From CALANV01 sp036381615 (lineage in GTDB: Bacteria > Pseudomonadota > Alphaproteobacteria > CACIAM-22H2), in the NCBI GenBank assembly GCA_036381615.1, contig DASVCL010000078.1, positions 1 through 64,000 of the forward strand: 64,000 nt of DNA, in the 5' to 3' direction. The translations under genes were made by a program, and so were the position numbers. Position 1 is the first letter of the stretch; each line of letters opens with the position of its first letter. Positions 31,747 to 40,038 of the stretch are shown here, in pieces. The notes below the pieces were generated by a model. It had not been told where the DNA came from. It saw only the letters and a program-made list of their open reading frames with translations, and searched no databases.

Positions 31747-33436
31747 AGAGCGAGACGTCATCGTCATCGGGTCGGGCGCGGGCGGGATGGCGGCCGCCTT
31801 CGTCGCGGCAAACGAAGGCCTCGATGCGCTCGTCATAGAAAAGGAGCCGGTTTACGGCGGCTCGACTGCCGTTTCGGGCGGGGCGATCTGGATCCCCAAC
31901 AATTCACAGATGGCGGCGCTCGGCATTGCCGACAGCACCGAAGCCGCACTCGAGTATCTGGAGCACACCGCCGGCAACCGAACCAGCCGCGAAATGAAGC
32001 TCACCTACCTCGACAATGCTCCCCGCATGGCGGAGTATTTCGAGCGGCACTCCGACCTCAAGTTGGTCGCCCGCGAGCATTCGCCGGACTATCACCCCGA
32101 CCTGCCCGGCGCGCGGCTCGGCGGCCGAACGATGGACCCCGCCGATTTCGACGGTCGCCTTCTCGGCGCGGAGTTCGAACGGCTTCGCCCGCCGCTTCCG
32201 CAGTTCACGATCCTCGGCGGCATGATGGTCGGGCGCACCGACATCCCGCATCTGATGCGGTTCACGAAGTCGTTGACCTCGTTCGGCTACGTGCTGCGCC
32301 TCGTGCTTCGATATGCTGCCGATCGGCTGCGATACTCGCGCGGCACGCGGCTGGTTCTAGGCAATGCGCTGGCCGCTCGCCTGCGCTTGAGCCTCATGCG
32401 CAAGAACGTCCCCGTCTGGCTGTCCACGCCGGCGGAAGATCTGGTTACCGAGAACGGTCGCGTCGTTGGCGTCCACGTTCGAAGGAACGGGCGTCGGTTG
32501 GCGCTGAAGGCAAGGCGCGGCGTTGTGCTCGCGTCCGGCGGCTTTCCGGCCAATGCCGACATGCGTCGGAACCTTCTGCCCCCGGAAAGCGAGGCGGTCT
32601 ACTCCATGCCGCCGTCCGGTAATGTCGGCGACGGCATCCGCCTCGGCGAAGCGGTCGGCGGGTCCCTGGGCGCGCAGAATGCCCACAACGCGTTCTGGAC
32701 GCCGGTGTCGATCATGCGTCTGCCGGATGGCAACGTGCGACGCTTTCCCCACCTTATCACCGACCGGGCCAAGCCCGGCCTCATCGCGGTGAACGGCGCC
32801 GCGCGGCGTTTCGTCAACGAAGCCTGCTCGTATCACGATTTCGTCGTCGCGATGCTCGAGTCGCACAAGACTGTGCCCTCGATCCCCGCCTACCTGATCT
32901 GCGATGCGGAATTCCTGCGGCGCTACGGCTTCGGCATGATCCGGCCGACGCGGCGGCCTGCCAGAATCTATTTCGAAACCGGCTATCTGGTTTCAGGTCC
33001 CGACATCGCCACACTCGGCCGGCAGCTCGGCCTCGATCCCAATGCGCTTGCCGAAACCGTGGAACGCTACAACGCGCTGGCGCGGTCCGGCAGCGACACG
33101 GACTTCGGGAAAGGGAGCACTGCCTACAACCGCTATCTCGGCGATCCCGAAAACAAGCCCAATCCTTGCCTTCGCCCGCTCGAGGCACCACCGTTTTATG
33201 CCGTCAAGGTCTACCCCGGCGACATCGGAACGAGTTGCGGCCTTCTCACCGACACCTGGGCTCGAGTCCTGGGGAAGGATGGTGCGCCGGTTCCGGGCCT
33301 CTACGCCGTCGGCAACGACATGAACTCGGTCATGGGCGGAAACTATCCGGGAGCCGGCATCACACTGGGCCCCGCCCTTACGTTTGGCTATCTCGCCGGA
33401 TTGCACCTTGCCGGAAAGGCCGGCGCCGCCGCGTAG
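31721..33436 (+). CDS. FAD-dependent dehydrogenase related to 3-ketosteroid delta-1-dehydrogenase
   Basis: 571-residue flavoprotein of the fumarate reductase/KstD superfamily. The FAD motif GSGAGGMAAA and ESGGSTA-like YGGSTAVSGGAIWIPNN are at the N terminus. Near the C terminus GGNYPGAGITLGPALTFGYLA places Tyr542 and Gly546 where KstD enzymes use a Tyr/Gly pair (YPGxG) to hold the 3-keto group. The GTG start at 31721 has an AAGGAG box and overlaps the regulator gene by 26 bases. KstD-like enzymes desaturate a ring next to a ketone. With three SDRs and an importer nearby, a cyclic ketone is a reasonable substrate class; a true steroid is not established. Confidence 0.85.
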   Translation: MQATPQWDEERDVIVIGSGAGGMAAAFVAANEGLDALVIEKEPVYGGSTAVSGGAIWIPNNSQMAALGIADSTEAALEYLEHTAGNRTSREMKLTYLDNAPRMAEYFERHSDLKLVAREHSPDYHPDLPGARLGGRTMDPADFDGRLLGAEFERLRPPLPQFTILGGMMVGRTDIPHLMRFTKSLTSFGYVLRLVLRYAADRLRYSRGTRLVLGNALAARLRLSLMRKNVPVWLSTPAEDLVTENGRVVGVHVRRNGRRLALKARRGVVLASGGFPANADMRRNLLPPESEAVYSMPPSGNVGDGIRLGEAVGGSLGAQNAHNAFWTPVSIMRLPDGNVRRFPHLITDRAKPGLIAVNGAARRFVNEACSYHDFVVAMLESHKTVPSIPAYLICDAEFLRRYGFGMIRPTRRPARIYFETGYLVSGPDIATLGRQLGLDPNALAETVERYNALARSGSDTDFGKGSTAYNRYLGDPENKPNPCLRPLEAPPFYAVKVYPGDIGTSCGLLTDTWARVLGKDGAPVPGLYAVGNDMNSVMGGNYPGAGITLGPALTFGYLAGLHLAGKAGAAA

Positions 33437-33460
33437 CCGCGCGGCGGCGCGATCCACAAA

Positions 33461-34078
33461 TCACTTCGTGTCGGCTGGCATGCTCGCCTGCATGGACGGC
33501 CGCTTGACGAAGCTTGCGTACCATTCGGCTGCCTTCGGGCGGCCCGCCCGCCAATCCTTGCTGCCAAACCGGAAATCGAGATAGCCGAGCGCGCAGCCGA
33601 TCGTAATCGTCCCAATGTCGACGCGCGTACCGAATCCGGCCGCTTCCGCTTCGATCGCATCGAGGCTGGAGTCGATCTTTGCCATCTGGCCATCGGCCCA
33701 AGGTTGCCAGAAGCGGTCCGACGGGCGCACGACGCTCTCGTAGCGGGCGAGCAAGGCTGCATCCAGCAGACCATCACCGAGTGCCTGGAGCTGAAGCGCC
33801 TTCCAGCGGGCGGCGCCGCTTGCCGGAAAAATCCGCGGGCCGCTGTGAAGAGAATCAAGGTACTCGCAGATGACCCGGCTGTCGTACAGGACCATTCCAT
33901 CGTCCAGGATGAACGTCGGCACCTTGCCGAGCGGATTCTTCGCAACGATGGACATGTCGCGATTGACGGGATGGGCTGCACTCGGCAACCGCTCGATGCG
34001 GGCGTCGAGACCCGTCTCGATTGCCGTGACGATAACCTTCCGGACATAAGGAGAAGCCGGCGAGAAAAAGAGCTTCAT
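33461..34078 (-). CDS. Glutathione S-transferase family protein
   Basis: 205-residue cytoplasmic GST. The thioredoxin-like N domain opens MKLFFSPASPYVRKVIVTA, where a Ser of SPASPY is the likely glutathione-activating residue, and has the cis-Pro loop KVPTFIL and DSRVICEYLD. The C-terminal helical domain ends with the KRPSMQASMP pattern. The ATG at 34078 is the only sensible start. It is convergent with the flavoprotein gene (24 bases). No substrate is indicated. Confidence 0.9.
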   Translation of the reverse strand: MKLFFSPASPYVRKVIVTAIETGLDARIERLPSAAHPVNRDMSIVAKNPLGKVPTFILDDGMVLYDSRVICEYLDSLHSGPRIFPASGAARWKALQLQALGDGLLDAALLARYESVVRPSDRFWQPWADGQMAKIDSSLDAIEAEAAGFGTRVDIGTITIGCALGYLDFRFGSKDWRAGRPKAAEWYASFVKRPSMQASMPADTK

Positions 34079-34388
34079 GCTGTTTCTGACCTCCGAACAG
34101 AGGAAGGCGATGCGCTCGCACCGGACATATCCCAGCGAAGTTGGAGCCGCAAGCGCCGATCGCGCGAACCGGCGGCGACGAGACCGCCGACGACCATTCG
34201 TGCGCATGTAATGGCTGCGACTGCCGCGTCGGACGCGGCAGATGATGCGTCGAAGGCCGATCCGCCGGTGTGCGTGGATTCGACGATCACATCTCCGCCG
34301 GCTCGACGTCTGGACGGAAAGCTGACACGCGCATGGAACGATCGTTGCCGGATACTATTGAACATGCGGAATCCCAGCGAGATGTCGC
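34079..34388. other. 310-base stretch without a confident gene
   Basis: Open frames exist on both strands, but their products are low-complexity Arg/Ser/Ala mixtures with no family pattern and no ribosome site. Nothing else (repeat, hairpin with T-tract, RNA gene) stood out. Confidence 0.5.
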
Positions 34389-34601
34389 ATGCCGACGCAA
34401 CGCACACGCAAGACCGGCCCGCGCAACCGATCGGTCGAAACGCCGCCCCGGCGTAGCGGCCGCGAGCACACGTCGGGAATCGACACGGTCGAGGACCGAC
34501 AGGGGCCACGCAATTCCAACATCGACACGCCGCAGCAGAAATACGACGACCGCCGTGAGCCGGACCCGCGCGTCAACGACCCGACGGTCGAGCGGCATTA
34601 G
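34389..34601 (+). CDS. Small hydrophilic hypothetical protein
   Basis: 70-residue very polar protein, rich in Arg, Thr, Pro, Asp and Asn, without hydrophobic segments; probably disordered. It opens MPTQRTRKTGPRNRSVETPP and ends NDPTVERH. It resembles in character the short charged hypothetical proteins common in alphaproteobacteria, but I recognise no family. There is only a weak GCGAG box upstream. It is transcribed toward the gamma-glutamyltransferase gene, 111 bases away. It may not be real. Confidence 0.35.
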   Translation: MPTQRTRKTGPRNRSVETPPRRSGREHTSGIDTVEDRQGPRNSNIDTPQQKYDDRREPDPRVNDPTVERH

Positions 34602-34712
34602 AACCGCGATATCGCCGCGCGCCATGCCGTCCCGACCGCCGGTTGCGGGACCCGCACGCGCGGACCTATAGTCACGGGTCTGCAATTCCGCGAAATCCCG
34701 CGAGGCTCCGCA

Positions 34713-36563
34713 ATGGCCGTTCCTCCGCCCGCTCCGTTCACGACCCGCCCCGAAATCGCCGGCACCTTCGGCGTCGTCACTTCCACCCACTGGCTCGCCT
34801 CTCAGGTCGGCATGATGGTGCTCGAGAAGGGCGGCAACGCGTTCGATGCCGCGGTCGCGGCCGGGTTCATGCTGCAGGTCGTGGAGCCGCACATGAACGG
34901 CATCGGCGGCGACGCGGTGATACTGATCCGGCCGAAGGGCGCGGACCTCCCCATCGTCGTCTGCGGCCAAGGGGTGGCGCCGGCCGGCGCCACCATCGCG
35001 CATTACCGGCGCGAGGGGCTCGAACTCGTGCCCGGCACCGGGCTGCTCGCCGCCGTCGTCCCCGGCGCGTTCGATGCATGGATGCACATCCTGCGCGACT
35101 ACGGCACGATGACGCTGGCCGAGGTGATGATGCCGGCGATCAGCTACGCGCGGAACGGCTATCCGCTGATCGCCGGCGTCACCAACGCGATCGCCGGCGT
35201 GGCCGAGCTGTTCCTGAAGGAATGGCCGACCTCGGCCGCCGTCTACATGCCGGACGGCAAGGTGCCCGCGCCCGGCACATTGTTCACGAACCGCGCCCTC
35301 GCCGACACCTACGCGCGGATCCTCAAGGAGGCGAGCGCCGCCGGCGCCGACCGCGAACGCCAGATCGAGGCGGCGCGCGCCGCCTTCTACAAGGGCTTCG
35401 TCGCCGAGGAGATCGAGAAATTCGTCACCCGGACGGAAGTGATGGACGCCTCCGGCCAGCGCCACCGGGGCGTGCTCACCGCCGCCGACCTCGCCGCGTG
35501 GCAGGCAAGCTACGAGGCGCCCGTGACCTACGACTATCGCGGCTACACCGTGTGCAAGGCGGGTCCGTGGAGCCAGGGTCCGGTGCTCCTGCAGCTGCTT
35601 GCGCTCCTCAAGGGCTTCGATCTTGCCGCGCTCGACACGGTCGGCCCCGACTTCATCCATCTGCTGGTCGAGGCGAAGAAGCTCGCCTACGCCGATCGCG
35701 ATGCGTGGTACGGCGACCCGAACGCCGTCGACGTGCCGCTCGCGACGTTGCTGTCCGACGCCTACAACGACGCGCGCCGCAAGTTGATCGGCGACACCGC
35801 CTCGCGCGAGCTGCGCCCCGGCAGCCCGGACGGTCGCACGCCGAAGATGCCGGCGTTCAAGGTCGGCGCGGCCGCTGTCGCCGCCGGCGTCGGCGAGCCC
35901 GCGCGCGTCGAGCAGGAATCCTACGACCGCAGCGGCGGTGCCGCCGCGCTTGCCGGCAGCCGTGCCGCCCGCGGACCGGCCGAGGGCGACACCTGCCACC
36001 TCGACGTCATCGACAGCGAAGGAAACATGGTCGCGGCGACGCCGTCGGGCGGCTGGCTGCAGAGCTCGCCGGTCATTCCCGCGCTCGGCTTCTGCCTCGG
36101 CACGCGCGCGCAGATGTTCTGGCTGCAGGAAGGTCTCCCCACGAGCCTCGCGCCGGGCCGCCGCCCGCGCACGACGTTGACGCCCGCGATGGCGCTGAAG
36201 GACGGCAAGCCCTATCTCGCCTTCGGCTCGCCCGGCGGCGACAACCAGGATCAGTGGATCGCGCAGTTCTTCCTACGCCACGTCGAGCATCGGCTGAATC
36301 TTCAGGCGGCCATCGATGCCCCGATGCTGCAGAGCGAGCACTGGCCGAATTCGTTCTATCCGCGCCAGGCCTTCCCCGCGAAGGTCGTCCTGGAGGGCCG
36401 CTTCCCCAAGGCGACGATCGACGAGCTCAGGCGCCGCGATCACACGGTCGAGGTGACCGGCGACTGGCAGCTCGGGCGCAACTGCGCCGCATCGACTGAC
36501 GGCAAACTGCTCAAGGCGGCCGCCACCCCGCGCCTGCAGCAGGCCTACGCCGTCGGGCGGTGA
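34713..36563 (+). CDS. Gamma-glutamyltransferase family protein
   Basis: 616-residue Ntn-hydrolase of the gamma-glutamyltranspeptidase family, which cleaves or transfers gamma-glutamyl groups after self-processing. Seen: the N-terminal VVTSTHWLASQVGMMVLEKGGNAFDAA region (in part), NGIGGDAV, and the processing/nucleophile Thr near 427 in EGDTCHLDVID, where family members have TTHxSxxD; the Thr and His are kept and the following Ser is Asp. Late PGGDNQDQW and the oxyanion-type segment are present. There is no signal peptide, so it is likely cytoplasmic, like the YwrD-type subgroup, whose substrates are often unknown. Confidence 0.88.
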   Translation: MAVPPPAPFTTRPEIAGTFGVVTSTHWLASQVGMMVLEKGGNAFDAAVAAGFMLQVVEPHMNGIGGDAVILIRPKGADLPIVVCGQGVAPAGATIAHYRREGLELVPGTGLLAAVVPGAFDAWMHILRDYGTMTLAEVMMPAISYARNGYPLIAGVTNAIAGVAELFLKEWPTSAAVYMPDGKVPAPGTLFTNRALADTYARILKEASAAGADRERQIEAARAAFYKGFVAEEIEKFVTRTEVMDASGQRHRGVLTAADLAAWQASYEAPVTYDYRGYTVCKAGPWSQGPVLLQLLALLKGFDLAALDTVGPDFIHLLVEAKKLAYADRDAWYGDPNAVDVPLATLLSDAYNDARRKLIGDTASRELRPGSPDGRTPKMPAFKVGAAAVAAGVGEPARVEQESYDRSGGAAALAGSRAARGPAEGDTCHLDVIDSEGNMVAATPSGGWLQSSPVIPALGFCLGTRAQMFWLQEGLPTSLAPGRRPRTTLTPAMALKDGKPYLAFGSPGGDNQDQWIAQFFLRHVEHRLNLQAAIDAPMLQSEHWPNSFYPRQAFPAKVVLEGRFPKATIDELRRRDHTVEVTGDWQLGRNCAASTDGKLLKAAATPRLQQAYAVGR

Positions 36564-36608
36564 CGTCGGTCATACCGCTTCGAATTTGCCGGATCGCGAC
36601 TCGTCGTT

Positions 36609-36664
36609 CCCCCTCCCCCCTGAGGTCACTTGACGTCAGCCTCTTCCCGCCGGGGAGAGGGCGG
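36609..36664. repeat. Intergenic inverted repeat of the CCCCTCCC...GGGGAGAGGG type
   Basis: A C-rich arm (CCCCCTCCCCCC) and a G-rich arm (GGGGAGAGGG) flank a nearly palindromic centre TGAGGTCA-CT-TGACGTCA. It lies between convergent genes (gamma-glutamyltransferase and VOC protein) and may act as a bidirectional hairpin. The C/G-rich arms resemble the other intergenic repeats at 59865 and 60878. Confidence 0.45.
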
Positions 36665-36717
36665 CGTCGATTGACATCGCTGCCCTGTCCCGCCGATGCG
36701 GCCGATGTGGCGGCCTT

Positions 36718-37095
36718 CTATTCCGACCGGCCGCAATAGGCCTCGAGCCGATAGCCGTCGGGATCGACGACAAAGGCTGCGTAGTAGTTCGCGCCGTAAT
36801 CCGTCCGCAGTCCCGGCTTGCCGTTGTCGCGGCCGCCGGCGCGGAGTGCGGCGGCATGAAACGCATCCACCGCGGCACGGCTCGGCGCGGCGAAGCAGAT
36901 GTGCAGGCCGGACCGGTCGTCCGGCGGGACCGGGTGCTGGGTCGCGCCGATCCACAGGGCCGCGCTGTCGCGACCATACCCGAGTGAATCCGGACTTGCG
37001 CTGAGGCAGCGGTAGCCGAGCGGGGCGAGCGCCGCGTCATAGAACCGTTGTGCCGCGGCAATGTCGCGGACGCCGATGGAAACGTGGTCGATCAT
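36718..37095 (-). CDS. VOC (glyoxalase/bleomycin resistance) family protein
   Basis: 125-residue single-domain vicinal-oxygen-chelate protein. It opens MIDHVSIGVRDIAAAQRFYDAALAPLGY (in part), with the metal-ligand His at residue 3, and closes with DYGANYYAAFVVDPDGYRLEAYC, where the last Glu is the usual ligand. The ATG at 37095 has an excellent GGAGGG box. It is divergent from the CGNR regulator gene across a region with a perfect palindrome. Confidence 0.9.
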   Translation of the reverse strand: MIDHVSIGVRDIAAAQRFYDAALAPLGYRCLSASPDSLGYGRDSAALWIGATQHPVPPDDRSGLHICFAAPSRAAVDAFHAAALRAGGRDNGKPGLRTDYGANYYAAFVVDPDGYRLEAYCGRSE

Positions 37096-37146
37096 CCCTG
37101 CCCTCCTCTCCGTTCGGCGGCACGGCCGATCGATGCCACTCCGCTT

Positions 37147-37168
37147 TATAACCATCATGATGGTTATA
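37147..37168. promoter_or_regulatory. Perfect 22-bp palindrome between VOC and CGNR genes
   Basis: Half-site TATAACCATCA is followed by its exact reverse complement, making a 22-base perfect palindrome without spacer. It lies 51 bases upstream of the VOC start and 51 bases upstream of the CGNR start, at the centre of the 124-base intergenic region. It is a strong operator candidate, probably for a dimeric repressor; the CGNR protein is the nearest candidate. Confidence 0.7.
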
Positions 37169-37219
37169 TCGGTATTTGGTGGGCGTTCCCTTGTCAACCC
37201 CCATCCAGGTTAGTATCTG

Positions 37220-37852
37220 ATGACTATGGTGACTTCCGCGCCTACCGGGCCGGTGGCCTTTCCGGCCGCGCGCACCGATCTGTGCCTCGCCTATGCCAAC
37301 ACGCTGTATTGGCGCGGGCGCGAACCGCAGACCGAAACCCTTCACACGCTGGACGACATCGCGAACTGGTCCGTGGCCGAGGCGGGCCTCGATGCGGATC
37401 TCGTCGAAGCGTTTCGCGCCGGGTGGGCCGCGCGGCCGGGCAAGACCAAGGCCGCGTTCGACGAGGCCATCGCGCTGCGCGAGACCATCTATCGGATCTT
37501 CAGCGCCATGGCCTCGGGCGCGACGCCGGCACCCGCGGACCTTGCCCGGCTCAACCGCGAACTGGCGCAAGCGCCGGCCCGAACCCAATTGCGACGGACC
37601 GGCGACGGCTATGCGTGGGAAGTCGGCAAGCTCAGGCCGACGGTTCCGACGTTACTGGCGCCGGTGCTGTGGTCGGCGGGCGACCTTCTCGTCCGGCCGG
37701 AGCGCCGCAAAGTGCGCCTGTGCGCCAACGAGAAATGCCTGTGGCTGTTCCTCGACGACAGCAAGAGCGGGACGCGCCGCTGGTGCGCGATGAGCGACTG
37801 CGGCAACCGCGCCAAGGCGCATCGCCACTACATCCGCCAGAAACAGGGATGA
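37220..37852 (+). CDS. CGNR zinc-finger (ABATE-domain) putative regulator
   Basis: 210-residue protein with an N-terminal ABATE (putative stress-induced) domain and a C-terminal CGNR zinc finger: CANEKCLWLF, then CAMSDCGNRAKAHRHY, giving four Cys ligands and the name-giving CGNR. Such proteins are thought to be small-molecule-responsive transcription factors. It is divergent from the VOC gene, with a symmetric operator candidate between them. The ATG at 37220 is used; an in-frame ATG at 37226 is an alternative. Confidence 0.88.
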   Translation: MTMVTSAPTGPVAFPAARTDLCLAYANTLYWRGREPQTETLHTLDDIANWSVAEAGLDADLVEAFRAGWAARPGKTKAAFDEAIALRETIYRIFSAMASGATPAPADLARLNRELAQAPARTQLRRTGDGYAWEVGKLRPTVPTLLAPVLWSAGDLLVRPERRKVRLCANEKCLWLFLDDSKSGTRRWCAMSDCGNRAKAHRHYIRQKQG

Positions 37853-37954
37853 CGTGCGCGCGCAGAACCCGTTCGGGTGCCTGGGGCCGCCGGATGGCCG
37901 TTCTTGGCCGGCCCACGTACAATTGCTTGGATGTCGCTGATCACGGAGGAAAGA

Positions 37955-38497
37955 ATGCGCGTCAAGAGATGGCGTTTTGCCACGCTCATGCTGTCGGCCC
38001 TGACCACGGCGATGGGGTTCTGCCACCTGATGGAGCTGCCGGCCCGCATGAGCTGGGATCAATCGCTCTGGGTCAGCAGCACCGTGATCGGCGGGCTCTA
38101 CCGGATGTTCGGCACGCTCGGAGCCGTGATCGTCGTCGCCAACATCATCGCCGCGATCGTTCTCGCGGTCCTGGTCCGTCGGCGCGGCCCGGAGGTGTTC
38201 TGGCTGACGGCGGTCGGCGCGGCGCTCTTCGTCCTTGCGCTCGCCTCGTGGTGGATCTTCGTGTTCCCGGTGAATCTCGAACTCGCCACGTGGCTGTCGG
38301 GCGACGTTCCGGCCGACTGGGCCGCATGGCGCGCGCAATGGGAGTACGCGCACGCCATAAACGCCGTGCTCCAGATCGTCGGCCTCGCTGCGCTGGTGCT
38401 CTCGGTGCTTGCCGAGACTCCGGCCGATCGCGTGCCTCGGGCCGAACCTCAGGCCGCCACGCGGGACGAACCGTCCCTCTCCCGTTCGCCGCGTTAG
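37955..38497 (+). CDS. Four-helix membrane protein, DUF1772-like
   Basis: 180-residue integral membrane protein with four hydrophobic helices and a polar C-terminal tail. The pattern (TTAMGFCHLMELPARM after the first helix, WWIFVFPVN, and W.AWRAQWEYAHAINA before the last helix) resembles the DUF1772/anthrone-oxygenase-like membrane family, but I am not certain of the family. A perfect GGAGGA box lies 4 bases before the ATG at 37955. It follows the CGNR gene by 102 bases. Role unknown. Confidence 0.75.
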   Translation: MRVKRWRFATLMLSALTTAMGFCHLMELPARMSWDQSLWVSSTVIGGLYRMFGTLGAVIVVANIIAAIVLAVLVRRRGPEVFWLTAVGAALFVLALASWWIFVFPVNLELATWLSGDVPADWAAWRAQWEYAHAINAVLQIVGLAALVLSVLAETPADRVPRAEPQAATRDEPSLSRSPR

Positions 38498-38568
38498 GGC
38501 TGTGCAGCGGCGCCCTTTTCGCCCTGCGCGCGTTGAATGGGCATCGACCCGCAAGATCGGAGGGCCCC

Positions 38569-38682
38569 ATGGTCAAATCGATGAGCTGGAAGGAGCTCGA
38601 GGAGACGGCCGGCACCCGGCGCAAGCACCTGCTCCGCCGCGCCACGAAACGGCGCGGTGGCTCCGGTCGTCGTCGCGCCTGA
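38569..38682 (+). CDS. Tiny basic protein (37 aa) coupled to the DUF4126 gene
   Basis: Short open frame MVKSMSWKELEETAGTRRKH... ending in an Arg/Lys/Gly-rich tail, 37 residues, preceded by a good CGGAGG ribosome site. Its TGA stop lies 1 base before the ATG of the DUF4126 gene, which itself lacks a ribosome site, so translation of this frame may deliver ribosomes to the next gene. It could be a real microprotein or a leader used for coupling. Confidence 0.5.
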   Translation: MVKSMSWKELEETAGTRRKHLLRRATKRRGGSGRRRA

Positions 38683-38683
38683 G

Positions 38684-39316
38684 ATGGATCCCCTCGCGAC
38701 CGGCGCGCTCGGGCTCGGTGCGGCGTGGGCGAGCGGCATCAACGTCTATGCCGTCGTGCTGACGCTCGGCCTGCTCGACATGGCCGGTTGGATCGACCTG
38801 CCGCCGCAGCTTGCGCCGCTCGCCTCGCCGTTCGTCCTGTCGGTTGCCGGCTTCATGTATCTGGCGGAGTTCGTCGCCGACAAGATCCCCGGCGTCGATC
38901 ACCTGTGGGATGCCGTTCACACCTTCATCCGCATCCCGGCAGGCGCGATCCTGGCGGCGGCCTCGATTGGCGCCGTCGATCCGGAGCTCGCGATCGCCGC
39001 CGCCATCGCCGGCGGCACGCTCGCCGCGGGAACGCATTTCACGAAAGCCAGCACGCGCGCGGCGGTCAATCTGTCGCCGGAGCCCTTCTCGACCTGGGTG
39101 GCCTCGCTGTTCGAGGATGCGGCGGCGGTGGGCGGCACCGTACTGGCGATCGTCTACCCGATCGCGTTCCTGGTCGCGCTTGCGGTCTTCGTCGCGCTGG
39201 CGATCTGGCTACTGCCGAAGCTGATCCGCTTCGCCGCCCGCGTGCTGATCCGCATCGTCCGCTGGTTCCGCGGCGAGCTGCATCCCTCGCCGCCGGACCC
39301 GGCCAGCCCGCCTTAG
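38684..39316 (+). CDS. DUF4126 family membrane protein
   Basis: 210-residue membrane protein of the DUF4126 family. Typical segments are GLGAAWASGINVYAVVLTLGLL, FMYLAEFVADKIPGVDHLWDAVHTFIRIPAG and THFTKASTRAAVNLSPEPFS (in parts). The C terminus is a basic, then Pro-rich cytoplasmic tail. The ATG at 38684 starts 1 base after a 37-residue frame ends and has no ribosome site of its own. Function unknown. Confidence 0.85.
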   Translation: MDPLATGALGLGAAWASGINVYAVVLTLGLLDMAGWIDLPPQLAPLASPFVLSVAGFMYLAEFVADKIPGVDHLWDAVHTFIRIPAGAILAAASIGAVDPELAIAAAIAGGTLAAGTHFTKASTRAAVNLSPEPFSTWVASLFEDAAAVGGTVLAIVYPIAFLVALAVFVALAIWLLPKLIRFAARVLIRIVRWFRGELHPSPPDPASPP

Positions 39317-39338
39317 GCGGCGCCGGGCGCGGGCGCGA

Positions 39339-39941
39339 TCACCCGCCCTTCGCCTTGTGGAGCGGCGGCACCACCGACACGCTGATCCGCTTGCGGTCCG
39401 CCTCCGGCGCGGTCAGCGGCACGCATTCGCGCAAGGTTCCGAGACAGCGTCGCGTCAGTTCCTGGTACTCGCGCGTCGCCTGGCTTTTCCATGCGATCTC
39501 CTGCGGCGTCAGCTCGCGCATGATCTTGCCGGGGATACCCGCGATCAGCGTACGCGGCGGCACCTGGAACGCCGCCTTGACGAAGCACATGGAGGCGACG
39601 AACGCCTCCTCGCCCACGACCGCGTTCTCCATCAGCACGGCGTGCATGCCGACGAGCGCGTTGCGCTTGACGGTGCAGCCGTGAAGGATTGCGCCGTGGC
39701 CGATATGCGCGTCTTCCTCGATGACCGTGTCGGTATCGGGAAAGCCGTGGACGATGCAGTTGTCCTGCAGGTTGCCGCCCGCCTTCATGATCAGGCGTCC
39801 GAAATCCCCGCGCATCGACGCCCCCGGCCCGATATAGCAGCCGGGGCCGATGATCACGTCACCGATGATGGAGGCCGTCGGATGAACGAAGCTCGTCGGA
39901 TCGACGACGGGCCTGATCCCGTCGATTTCATAGAACGGCAT
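39339..39941 (-). CDS. paaY: PaaY/CaiE-type hexapeptide-repeat protein (gamma carbonic anhydrase fold)
   Basis: 200-residue left-handed beta-helix protein, opening MPFYEIDGIRPVVDPTSFVHPTA, with repeated hexapeptides and the histidines that bind metal in gamma-carbonic anhydrases (VHG, GHGAILHGC). PaaY is a thioesterase that releases stalled CoA esters in the phenylacetate pathway. Length and the C-terminal helix (PQEIAWKSQATREYQELTRRC) agree with PaaY. It is about 2.7 kb from the paa gene set and on its own promoter. CaiE-type proteins of carnitine metabolism cannot be excluded. Confidence 0.82.
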   Translation of the reverse strand: MPFYEIDGIRPVVDPTSFVHPTASIIGDVIIGPGCYIGPGASMRGDFGRLIMKAGGNLQDNCIVHGFPDTDTVIEEDAHIGHGAILHGCTVKRNALVGMHAVLMENAVVGEEAFVASMCFVKAAFQVPPRTLIAGIPGKIMRELTPQEIAWKSQATREYQELTRRCLGTLRECVPLTAPEADRKRISVSVVPPLHKAKGG

Positions 39942-40038
39942 TGCTGGTTTCCCTTGCGTATCGCGTCCCGGACGCAAGCGTACACTCGCTTATACGCAAG
40001 GCAGATGGCAAGCGGCCGCAGCGAAGGCGGAAGCATAT

